This document shows positions 25,779 through 34,140 of a stretch of DNA of 64,000 nt, in pieces. Origin of the DNA: Methylobacteriaceae bacterium (GTDB lineage: Bacteria > Pseudomonadota > Alphaproteobacteria > Rhizobiales > Beijerinckiaceae). Location of the stretch: NCBI GenBank assembly GCA_947444195.1, contig CANEZL010000013.1, positions 1 through 64,000 of the forward strand, written 5' to 3'. Made by a program: the position numbers and the translations under genes. Numbering within the stretch: the stretch's first letter is position 1; each line of letters begins with the position of its first letter. Below the pieces are notes generated by a model. That model saw nothing but the letters and a program-made list of their open reading frames with translations, searched no databases and was not told the origin of the DNA.

Positions 25779-26891
25779 ATGCGAGCGACACCTATGACCG
25801 ATGGAACGAGGCGAACCAAGCGGCGCCCGCCGCGTCGATGGCCCGGTGGTGCCTGCCTGAGCGTCCTCCTCGTCTCCGGTGTGGCGGCCGAACCGGCGAG
25901 GCCGCGGGTCGTCGTCACGGTCGCCCGGATGTCCGCGACGTCCTCGGACATCGTCATCCCCGGCGACGTGCAGGCGCGCTATCAATCCAACATCTCCTTT
26001 CGGGTGGCCGGGCGGATCTCCGAGCGCTTGGTCGAGGTCGGCCAGCACGTGACCGCCGACCAAGTACTGGCGCGCCTCGAGCCCGAGCAGCAGCGGTCGA
26101 ACTTGCGCGACGCGGAGGCCGCGCTCGCCTCGGCGAGGGCCGGGGCGGAGCAGGCGAGGCTGACCTTCGCCCGCCAGCGCGCGTTGATGAACAGCCGCTA
26201 CACGACCCAGGTCGCCTTCGACCAAGCCGAGCAGCAGGCGCGCGTCACGCAGGCCCAGGTCGAGGCTCGCGAAGCGCAACTCGGCAGCATGCGCGAGCAG
26301 CTCTCCTACACCGACTTGCGGGCGGGGGTCGCGGGGACCGTGACCGCGCGAAACGCCGAGGTTGGGCAGGTCGTGAGGGCCGGCGACGCGGTGTTCGCCA
26401 TCGCTCGGGACGGAGACCGCGACGCGGTCTTCAACGTCTACGAGGGGCTGCTCGCCAAGCCTCCCGCGAGCAAGCGCATCGAGGTCGTGTTGATCGCCGA
26501 TCCGGGCGTACGGACGCACGCGATGGTGCGCGAGATCGCCCCGACCGTCGATGCGCGTACGGGTGCGGTGAGGGTCAGGGCGACATTGGAGGATATCCCG
26601 GACCGAATGGCGCTCGGGGCCACGGTGCTCGGCAGGGGCAACCTCGACGCCGCGCGCGCGGTGACGCTGCCCTGGGGCGCCCTGTTCCGGTGGCGGGGCA
26701 CACCCGCAATCTGGGTGGTGGATCCCGCCGACGCGACGGTCTCCGTCCGGCAGGTCGCCGTCGAGAGCTTCACCGACGACGGCATGATCCTGAAGAGCGG
26801 TGTCGCGGACGGCGAGCGGGTCGTCACCGCCGGCATCCAGTTCCTGCATCCCGGCCAGCGGGTCACGGTCGTCGAGGACACGACGCCATGA
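25779..26891 (+). CDS. RND efflux periplasmic adaptor, first copy
   Basis: A 370-residue membrane-fusion protein. After an N-terminal hydrophobic segment come the barrel-sandwich lipoyl half (GRISERLVEVGQHVTADQVL), a long coiled coil (about residues 90-160), the second lipoyl half (AGTVTARNAEVGQVV) and a beta-barrel. It links an inner-membrane pump to an outer-membrane channel. ATG 25779 is chosen for the GGAAGGGAG upstream. Its stop overlaps the start of a second adaptor gene (ATGA). Confidence 0.88.
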   Translation: MRATPMTDGTRRTKRRPPRRWPGGACLSVLLVSGVAAEPARPRVVVTVARMSATSSDIVIPGDVQARYQSNISFRVAGRISERLVEVGQHVTADQVLARLEPEQQRSNLRDAEAALASARAGAEQARLTFARQRALMNSRYTTQVAFDQAEQQARVTQAQVEAREAQLGSMREQLSYTDLRAGVAGTVTARNAEVGQVVRAGDAVFAIARDGDRDAVFNVYEGLLAKPPASKRIEVVLIADPGVRTHAMVREIAPTVDARTGAVRVRATLEDIPDRMALGATVLGRGNLDAARAVTLPWGALFRWRGTPAIWVVDPADATVSVRQVAVESFTDDGMILKSGVADGERVVTAGIQFLHPGQRVTVVEDTTP

Positions 26892-28012
26892 TGCGGCCCC
26901 TCGGCAAGCGTCCAGGCGCCACGACGGCCGCGGCCCGCGCGCACGGGCCGCGGGCGGGTGCCGCTGCGGCCCTCGTCCTCCTCTGCGCCTGCCAGGACGC
27001 GCACGAAGAGCCCGCACCGATCCGGCCCGTCCTCGTGGAGGACGTCCGGGTGCGCGGCGCGCAGATGTTCGGCCCGTTCGCCGGCACGATCGAACCCCGT
27101 TACACGACGAGCCAGGGATTCCGCACCTCCGGGCGGATGATCACCCGCGACGTCGACGTCGGCGATCGCGTCGCCAGGGGGCAGCGCCTGACCGGCCTCG
27201 ACCAGACTCTGCTCAGCTTCGCCGTCACTCAGGCCAGGTCGAACGTGGTCAACGCCCAGGCCCAGCTGAAGACCGCAGAGGCCGCCGACGCGCGCAAGCA
27301 AATCCTTGCGCGCAGTCAGGCGGTTCCACAATCGGACGTCGACGCGGCGAGCGCCGACCAGAAGACCGCCGCGGCCAAGCTCGACCAGGCCGAGGCTGCT
27401 CTCGCCAAAGCTCGGGACAGTCTCGGCTACGCCGCGCTCGATGCCGAGTTCGACGGCGTGGTGATGGCCTGGAACGCCGAGGTCGGACAGGATGTCGCCG
27501 AGGGCGCCGGCGTCGTCACCCTTGCGCGGCTGGACATGCTGGAGGCGGTGGTCGACATCCCCGATGCCCTGATCGATCGCGTCCGCGAGAAGGACGCGTT
27601 CACCGTCGCGCTGCAGGCCGCCGGCGGCATAGACGTCAGGGGCATCGTGCGCGAGATCGCCCCGGGGGCCAGCGGCGCGACCCGGACCCGGCGGGTCCGC
27701 TTCGCGCTGGAGGCGCCCTCGCAAGCCTTCCGTATCGGCAGCACGGTCACGGTCTCGTTCACGAGCCCGCTTCCCTCCCGTTTGGAAGTGCCGGAAGCCG
27801 CGCTGTTGCGGCGCGACGGCGAGACCGCCGTCTGGGTCGTTCCGCCGGACGCCGCGACCGTCTCGCTGCGGCGTGTCCGCGTCGTCGAGCGCCGCGACGG
27901 GGTCGCCGCGGTCGAGGGACTGGACGCGCGCGACCGCGTGGTGCGCGTCGGCATCAACCGTCTCAAGGACGGCCAGCCCGTCACGGTCGCCACCGCTCTC
28001 ACCTACCCCTGA
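26888..28012 (+). CDS. RND efflux periplasmic adaptor, second copy, probable lipoprotein
   Basis: A 374-residue membrane-fusion protein. The signal region ends LVLLCACQ, a plausible lipobox with Cys as the lipidated residue. The lipoyl motif GRMITRDVDVGDRVARGQRL, a coiled coil and FDGVVMAWNAEVGQDV follow. Two different adaptors in tandem before one pump is a known arrangement. It is translationally coupled to the first adaptor through a four-base overlap. Confidence 0.87.
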   Translation: MMRPLGKRPGATTAAARAHGPRAGAAAALVLLCACQDAHEEPAPIRPVLVEDVRVRGAQMFGPFAGTIEPRYTTSQGFRTSGRMITRDVDVGDRVARGQRLTGLDQTLLSFAVTQARSNVVNAQAQLKTAEAADARKQILARSQAVPQSDVDAASADQKTAAAKLDQAEAALAKARDSLGYAALDAEFDGVVMAWNAEVGQDVAEGAGVVTLARLDMLEAVVDIPDALIDRVREKDAFTVALQAAGGIDVRGIVREIAPGASGATRTRRVRFALEAPSQAFRIGSTVTVSFTSPLPSRLEVPEAALLRRDGETAVWVVPPDAATVSLRRVRVVERRDGVAAVEGLDARDRVVRVGINRLKDGQPVTVATALTYP

Positions 28013-28074
28013 GTCGCGGCCCGACCGCCTCGACACGTCGGTCCGTCACCGGCGCTTGCCGCCACGGATGTTCG

Positions 28075-31000
28075 ATGATGCATTTCAACCTCTCGGAATG
28101 GGCGCTCGGCCACCGCTCGTTCGTGTACTTCCTGATGGTCGTCTCCCTCGTCGCCGGCGCGATCGCCTACGGGAAGCTCGGCCGCGAGGAGGATCCGCCC
28201 TTCACGATCAAGACCATGATCGTGCAGGCGTCCTGGCCCGGCGCAACTGTCGAGGACATGCTTCGGCAGGTCACGGAGCGGATCGAGAAGGAGGTCAGGC
28301 AGGTCGAGGCGCTCGACTACGTCAAGAGCTTCACCACCCCGGGTCAGACCGTGGTCTACGTCTACCTGAAGGACACCACCAAGGCTGCGACGATCCCGTG
28401 GACGTGGTACCAAGTCCGCAAGCGCATCAACGACATCCGCGGCCAGCTTCCCGCCGACGTCCAGGGGCCGGCCTTCAACGACGAGTTCGGCGACGTCTTC
28501 GGCAACGTCTACGCGTTCACCGGCGACGGCCTGTCGTACCGAGAGCTGCGCGACGGCGTCGAGCATGTGCGCCGCGCCATCGTCGACATCCCCGGAATCG
28601 GCAAGACCCAGGTCGTCGGGGAGCGCCCCTAGGTGATCTTCTTCGACTTCTCGACCCGCAAGCTCGCCCAGCTCGGCCTCGATCGGCAGGCGGTGGTCTC
28701 CGCACTGAGGGCGCAGAATGCGGTGAGCAACGCCGGCGTGGTCCAGGCTGGGGCCGAGCGGGTCTCGCTTCGCATCAGCGGCGGGTTCAAGTCCGAGGAT
28801 TCCCTGCGCGAGGTGAACCTGCGGGTCGACGGCCGCTTCTTCCGTCTGTCGGACATCGGCGAGATCTCCAGAGGCTACGAGGAGCCGCCGACGAACCTGT
28901 TCCGCGTCGACGGCCAACCTGCTCTGGCGCTCGCCATCGGCATGCAGCCGGGCGCCAACATCCTGACCTTCGGCGAGGCGCTGAGGGAGCGCATGCGCCA
29001 GGCGGAAGGCGAACTTCCGGTGGGCTTCGACATCAGACAGATCTCGAATCAGCCGGCCATCGTCGAGGAGTCGGTCCACGGCTTCGTGAAGGCGTTGGTG
29101 GAGGCGGTGGTCATCGTGCTCGGCGTCAGCTTCATCAGCCTGGGCTGGCGCGCGGGCCTCGTGGTCTCGATATCGATTCCGCTGGTGCTGGCGCTGACCT
29201 TCGTCGTCATGCTGGAAATGGACGTCACCCTCCAGCGCATTTCGCTGGGCGCGCTGATCATCGCGCTGGGACTGCTCGTCGACGACGCGATGATCAGCGT
29301 CGAGATGATCGTCGCGCGACTGGAGGCCGGGGACAGCATCCACGACGCGGCGACGTTCGCCTACACCTCGACCGCCTTCCCGATGCTGACCGGCACACTG
29401 GTCACCGTGGCGAGTTTCCTCCCGATCGGCTTCAACGGATCCTCGGCGGGCGAGTACACCTATTCGCTCTTCGTCGTCATCGCCGCCTCGCTGCTGATCT
29501 CCTGGGTGGTCGCGGTCCTGTTCGTGCCGCTGCTCGGCGTGCTCATCCTGCCGAAGGCCCTGGAGGGTCACGGAGGCGAGGAGGGCTCTCTCGCGCGCGG
29601 CTTCCGCCGTCTGCTCACGGCGACGATGCGACGGCGCTGGACGACGGTCCTCGCCTGCCTCGCGCTGCTCGGGATCTCCTGCGTCGGTCTCGGCTTCGTG
29701 CAGCAGCAATTCTTCCCGGCGTCCGACCGGCCGGCGCTGCTCGTCGACGTGACCCTGCCGCAGGGTTCGACCATCGCGGAGACGCGTGCGCAGATGGACC
29801 GCTTCGAGGAGAACCTGAAGGGCGACGCCGACGTCGTACGCTGGACCTCCTACGTCGGGCTCGGGGCCGTGCGCTTCTATCTGTCGCTCGACCCGCAGCC
29901 CGGCAACGCGTTCTACGGGCAGATCGTCGTCGACACCAAGGATCTGGAGGCCCGCGGGCGCGTCGAGACCAAGCTCAAGCGCATTGGGCAGGAGCGGTTC
30001 GCCGGCACGGACGTGTTCGTGCACGCCCTCGAGCTCGGCCCCCCGGTCGGGCGCCCGGTGCAGTACCGCCTGAGCGGCCCGGACGTGCAGACCGTGCGCG
30101 AGACCGCGCTGGCGCTTTCCGGCATCGTCGGCGCCAACCCGCACCTCGACGTCCCGACCGTCGACTGGAACGAGCCCGGCAAGGTGCTGCGCGTCGAGAT
30201 CCTCCAGGACAAGGCGCGTCAGCTCGGCGTGACCTCCGAGGATGTCGCGGCGGTGTTCAACAGCATCGTCGGCGGGACCGGGATCACCCAGGTGCGAGAT
30301 GCCGTCTATCTCGTGCCCGTCGTTGCCCGCGCCATAGAGGGCGAGCGGCGCTCGCTCGACACCTTCCGCGGGCTGCAGGTGCCGGCCTCGAACGGCGCCG
30401 CGGTGCCGCTGCTCGCCTTCGCGAGCCTGAGCTACGACGTCGAACAACCTATCGTCTGGCGGCGCGACCGTCTGCCGACCGTCACGGTTCGGGCGACGAT
30501 CCGCGACGGCGCCCAGGCGTCGACCGTCGTGAAGGCGCTCGATCCGGAGATCGCCAAGTTCCGGACCGCGCTCCCGCGAGGCTACAAGCTGGCGCTCGGC
30601 GGCGAGGTCGAGGAGAGCGACAAGGGCCAGGGGCCTATCCTGGCGGTGGCGCCGGTGATGCTGCTGGCGATGGCCTTCGTTCTGATGGTGCAGCTCCAGA
30701 GCGTGCAGAAGCTGTTCCTCGTCGTCAGCGTCGCCCCTCTCGGCCTGATCGGGGTGGTGGCCGCCATGCTGGCCTCGGGCAAGCCGCTCGGGTTCGTGGC
30801 CATTCTCGGGGTGCTGGCACTCATCGGCATCATCATCCGCAACTCGGTGATCCTCGTCACGCAGATCGACGAGTACCAGCGTGAGGGTCGCGATCCCTGG
30901 CACGCGGTCGTCGAGGCGACCTGTCACCGCATGCGGCCCATCACGCTGACGGCGGCCGCCGCCTGCTTGGCGATGATCCCGATCGCCCGCGAGGTGTTCT

Positions 31001-31146
31001 GGGGGCCGATGGCCTACGCGATGATCGGGGGCATCCTCGCCGCCACCCTGCTGACCCTGTTCTTCCTGCCCGCCCTCTATGTCGGCTGGTACCGCATCCG
31101 GGAGACCGACGCGCCGTCCGGGTCGGCCGGACCGTCCGCACCCTGA
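28075..31146 (+). pseudogene. RND efflux pump gene interrupted by an in-frame amber codon
   Basis: From ATG 28075 (MMHFNLSEWALGHRSF) the frame encodes the first 185 residues of a roughly 1,020-residue AcrB-type pump, then meets TAG at 28630-28632 in VVGERP-stop-VIFFDF. The same frame continues without other faults to 31146, including LGALIIALGLLVDDAMISVE and twelve-helix topology. One base change (for example from GAG, CAG or AAG) would explain it. A GTG directly after the stop could start an N-terminally shortened product, but that would lack the first membrane helix and part of the porter domain. Probable recent pseudogene, with repressor and adaptors still intact. Confidence 0.8.
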
Positions 31147-31213
31147 TCGGACGACCGGCCGCCGACGGACACGAGAGATATGAGATCGCGTGGCCTGCCG
31201 GCCGCGCGAGAAG

Positions 31214-31255
31214 CGGCCGGCTCGCTCCTTCCGCCCCCTTGGGGTGAGCCGGCCG
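31214..31255 (+). terminator. Hairpin after the efflux cluster, possible terminator
   Basis: CGGCCGGCTC at 31214-31223 and GAGCCGGCCG at 31246-31255 form a 10-bp perfect stem with a 22-base loop, 68 bases after the pump stop. There is no T-run, so it may be a weak or Rho-assisted terminator. Confidence 0.35.
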
Positions 31256-31390
31256 TGAGGTGCCGCTGACCGCGATAGCGAGAGATCTGGATCGGCCATG
31301 CCGGAAGCGCGTATCTCGGGGCGCCCGGATTTGCGCAGATCAAGGGCAGAGGATGGCTCGAAGTCGGTGGAGCTGATCAAGGTGCTGCAG

Positions 31391-31900
31391 ATGGGAGCAA
31401 GTTATGGGTATATCAGTTCTATCGAGGTCGCCTTCGTAACCGCCTGTACGGCTTTGCTGTCAGCCTTCGTCGCACCCTTCATCACGCTGCGAATGGCGCG
31501 CGCTCAGATCCGCGCGACGGTCGTCTCGAGCAATCGGCAGCGATGGATCGAGACGCTGCGCGATCTCATTGCCGCTTTCTGCGCTCAGGTCATAGCTGCC
31601 GCGCCCGTCCGCGCACAGATACTGGGCGAGGCGGGCATCCTTCAAACGACGGACCCGGAATTGCTGACGAAGATCGAGGAGATCGTCAGGACTTTCACCA
31701 AGATCAGGCTGCTGATCAACCCGTCGGAGGCCGATCATCGAGCCCTCATCGACATTCTGATGCGGATCGTGGCGACGTTACGGACTGCGCCGCTCGACAC
31801 CACGATCGGAACCAGCATCGATGAACACATCGAGACCGTCGTGACGGTTTCACAGGTGATCCTGAAGCGTGAGTGGGCGCGCGTCAAGACAGGTCAATAA
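31391..31900 (+). CDS. Uncharacterised membrane-anchored protein
   Basis: About 169 residues from ATG 31391; starts at 31298 or 31367 are also possible. One strong transmembrane helix near the N-terminus (AFVTACTALLSAFVAPFITL) is followed by a short basic stretch and an amphipathic helical cytoplasmic part with NRQRWIETLRDLIAAF. The helix plus Arg-x-x-Trp-Ile-x-x-Leu-Arg arrangement recurs in many unnamed bacterial proteins, but I know no function. Its codon use is less GC-biased than neighbouring core genes, and IS fragments follow it, suggesting recent acquisition. Confidence 0.6.
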   Translation: MGASYGYISSIEVAFVTACTALLSAFVAPFITLRMARAQIRATVVSSNRQRWIETLRDLIAAFCAQVIAAAPVRAQILGEAGILQTTDPELLTKIEEIVRTFTKIRLLINPSEADHRALIDILMRIVATLRTAPLDTTIGTSIDEHIETVVTVSQVILKREWARVKTGQ

Positions 31901-31974
31901 TCATTGTCTAATCCGGCAGTCGGCGCGACATTGATTGATCTGCTGCCGATTTGGTGGGCACCGTCCCGACCGAA

Positions 31975-32101
31975 TTGAGCTCGGTTTTCGAACTCGACAG
32001 GGCCGCGATAGCCCAGGGTTGGAGTGCCGCCATACCAGTTTGTAGAAGCGCTCGCCGTAATCCAGCTCGTCTGTGGAGGCTTCGTCTCGCGGACGGTAGG
32101 T
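31975..32101 (-). mobile_element. IS3-family transposase, degenerate C-terminal fragment
   Basis: On the minus strand this encodes YRPRDEASTDELDYGERFYK then LVWRHSNPG, recognisable as the C-terminus of an IS3-type OrfB (usual form: a DYIERFYN-like segment followed by RRHS-x-LGY). The frame is degraded after that motif. It lies next to an IS5 fragment on the opposite strand. Confidence 0.55.
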
Positions 32102-32111
32102 CCGCGGGGCT

Positions 32112-32420
32112 GTGGACTCGGTCTTCCGCGACCAGCAGATGCCCTCTATCGCTGCGGTGTCCCACACGTCGCCCGACCAGCTCATGGAGCAGGTCACGTC
32201 GTGCGCGGCCATCAAGCGGTGGGAGGTCGTCCGCAAGGACTCCGAGCAGAAAGGCTTCGTCGTGCTGAAGCGGCGCTGGTTGGTCGAGCGAACCTTCGGC
32301 TGGCTGAGCTACTGGGGTGGGCTACTGCGCGAGCGAGCCGGTCGCCTCGGGATCGCCGCTGGCCGTCTCGCCTGCGTGGCCTGCCTTCGTGGCCGCCAAC
32401 GCCCTCAACAATCCTCAGTA
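32112..32420 (+). mobile_element. IS5-family transposase, C-terminal fragment
   Basis: The frame encodes [20 protein letters not shown], then [21 protein letters not shown], the end of an IS5-type DDE transposase containing the final catalytic Glu region. The N-terminal half is missing. The stretch 31901-32649 holds only this fragment, the IS3 fragment and unassigned sequence. Confidence 0.65.
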
Positions 32421-32649
32421 AACTCTCCCTCTCGAACGGGCTCTCAGGGACAGCCGATCACCACGCTCTGCCGACGGCCGAGTGGCGCCGATGGTGCGCA
32501 CGCGCCGAAGTGGTCGTAATGGGTCAAATGGATGTCCGCCGACCCCTTGTACGGCCAGCCTCGCGCGAGTACACAGCGGAAAAATGTGTGTCGTCCGCGA
32601 CGAAGGTGACGACAGATACCGTCCTCAAGCGGTTGATGATATTAAATCC

Positions 32650-32725
32650 GGGCCTGTAGCTCAATGGTTAGAGCCGACCGCTCATAACGGTCTGGTTGCA
32701 GGTTCGAGTCCTGCCGGGCCCACCA
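32650..32725 (+). tRNA. tRNA with anticodon CAT, probably tRNA-Ile (lysidine type)
   Basis: A 76-base cloverleaf: acceptor GGGCCTG/CGGGCCC with encoded CCA, D-arm GCTC/GAGC, anticodon arm GACCG-CTCATAA-CGGTC and T-arm GCAGG-TTCGAGT-CCTGC. The CAT anticodon with this body resembles the isoleucine AUA-reading tRNA more than elongator Met; TilS would modify the C. Elongator methionine identity is not excluded. Confidence 0.9.
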
Positions 32726-32824
32726 CCGTTTCTTCCCTGCCACAGCGGCTTCCGGCGGTAGAGGTCACGAAGGCCCTCTCGGGCCGATGCCGGAGGAAGG
32801 ACGATGGTCTCGGTGCGGGTTGGG

Positions 32825-32901
32825 TGGCGACCCCGGTAGGGCTCGAACCTACGACCTGCCGCTTAGAAGGCGGCTGCTCTATCCAGCTGAGCTACGGGGC
32901 C
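32825..32901 (-). tRNA. tRNA-Arg (anticodon TCT)
   Basis: On the minus strand, a 77-base cloverleaf: acceptor GGCCCCG, D-arm GCTC/GAGC, anticodon loop CTTCTAA (anticodon TCT), T-arm GTAGG-TTCGAGC-CCTAC and encoded CCA. It reads AGA/AGG, which are rare codons in this GC-rich genome. Confidence 0.93.
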
Positions 32902-33009
32902 TGAACCGGGTGCCGTCGTATCAAGCCCCTCGCGGCCTGTCACCAGATGACGCGCGCCCCGCGGCGTTCTCCGCCGCGGGGCGAGGCGGCCGAGGATCGG
33001 GGGATGCCC

Positions 33010-33558
33010 TCAGCTCTCGAGCTCGCTGTCCCAGTAGAGGTAGTCGAGCCAGGTGTGGTGGTATTGCCGGTGGTCGAATTCCGGCTGGCGGTGGTGCAGC
33101 TCGTAGCGCGTCGGCCGGCGGGGGGCGTTGAGGAGGGGCATCTCGGCCTCGGCCGGGGTGCGGTTCGCCTTGCGCAGGTTGCACGGGCTGCAGGCGGCGA
33201 CGACGTTCTCCCAGCTCGACAGGCCGCCGCGGGAGCGGGGGACCACGTGGTCGAAGGTGAGGCCGCCGGAGGGCAGGCGCAGGCCGCAATACTGGCAGCT
33301 GAATCCGTCGCGCAGGTAGATGTTGTAGCGGGTGAAGGCCGGGCTGCGGGCGAGGGTCACGTAGTTCTTGAGGGCGACGACGCTGGGCACGCGCAGGGCC
33401 CGGCTCGGGGAGCGCGCCTCCACGTCGTAGCTCGCCACCAGGGTGACCCGGTCGAGGAACAGGGCCGTGAAGGCGTCCTTCCAGGACCAGAGGGAGAGCG
33501 GATTATAGGAGAGCGGCCGGTAATCCGCGTTCAGGACGAGGGTCTGGAGGTCCATCAT
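33010..33558 (-). CDS. HNH endonuclease family protein
   Basis: A 182-residue protein. Two Cys pairs (CQYCG and CSPCN) frame the HNH core TFDHVVPRSRGGLSSWENVV, giving His, Asn and metal ligands. The N-terminus VLNADYRPLSYNPLSLWSW is typical of a widely conserved HNH group whose physiological role is unclear. MMDLQTL at 33558 is taken as the start; the open frame upstream is low-complexity GC-rich sequence. It is not obviously part of a restriction system here. Confidence 0.85.
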   Translation of the reverse strand: MMDLQTLVLNADYRPLSYNPLSLWSWKDAFTALFLDRVTLVASYDVEARSPSRALRVPSVVALKNYVTLARSPAFTRYNIYLRDGFSCQYCGLRLPSGGLTFDHVVPRSRGGLSSWENVVAACSPCNLRKANRTPAEAEMPLLNAPRRPTRYELHHRQPEFDHRQYHHTWLDYLYWDSELES

Positions 33559-34140
33559 CGGCACGACTCTTCGAACGGCGGCCCGACGGGACAACGCGCG
33601 AGCCGGACGCGGCGCGCCGTTCCGGGGCGAAGATCGACGGGCGGGACTGGGAGCCGGCCCGGGGGGCGGCTTCGAGAGGCCAGAGCGGGCGGGCCGCATC
33701 GGTACGACGGACGGAACGGCGGGCGCCCGGGGCGGCCCGGCGGGGCATGGGAAGCCGGCGTGTGGCGGGACCGCGGCGGCACGCCGCCCGGCCGCGCCCC
33801 TTCGCCCAATGACGAAAAGGCCCTGTCCATCGAGCCTTAGTCTAATATCAGGGTGACAGCCTTGTGAAGCCGCGCCGCCGCCGCGCGGCGCCATCACGCA
33901 CAGGCGCCCGCCCCGCGCTCCGCCGCGGGGGATGCCCCGTGGGGATGGCAGCGCATCGCCGGTGCGGGTGGGCATCCCGGCCCTTTCGCCCTATTGCTCT
34001 CCCCGACCTTGCCGCCCGGACCCATGCCCCGGCCGGACCCATGCCCCGGACCCATGCCGCCGGGCCGTCTCCGCACGCCGCCCGGACCCGTTCCCGGATC
34101 CTGCGCGGCGACCGGGAGGATGCCTGTTCAGAGGATGCCG
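33559..34140. other. GC-rich intergenic region with short direct repeats
   Basis: This 582-base gap separates divergent genes (HNH and the MscS-type channel) and should hold both promoters. Around 34017-34060 the string GGACCCATGCC recurs three times in close succession. Frames on both strands are open but low-complexity (Pro, Arg, Ala), and I recognise no protein. Confidence 0.5.

Noticed and set aside
11470..28632. Amber suppression or TAG recoding, because both cas1 and the RND gene contain in-frame TAG
   Set aside because: TAG ends intact genes here (cas7e, cas6e, the chemoreceptor), cas1 also has a frameshift, and no suppressor tRNA was seen.
28003..31380. An 1,125-residue minus-strand frame, and similar long antisense frames opposite cas3, ndvA and mrcA
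   Set aside because: They are mirror frames of GC-rich coding sequence, rich in Arg, His, Asp and Gln, without domains.
32650..32901. Functional link between the tRNA-Ile(CAT)/tRNA-Arg(TCT) genes and a CreT-like tRNA-sequestering toxin
   Set aside because: The mini-ORF at 5706 has no AUA or AGA codons, so the co-occurrence in the window is probably coincidence.
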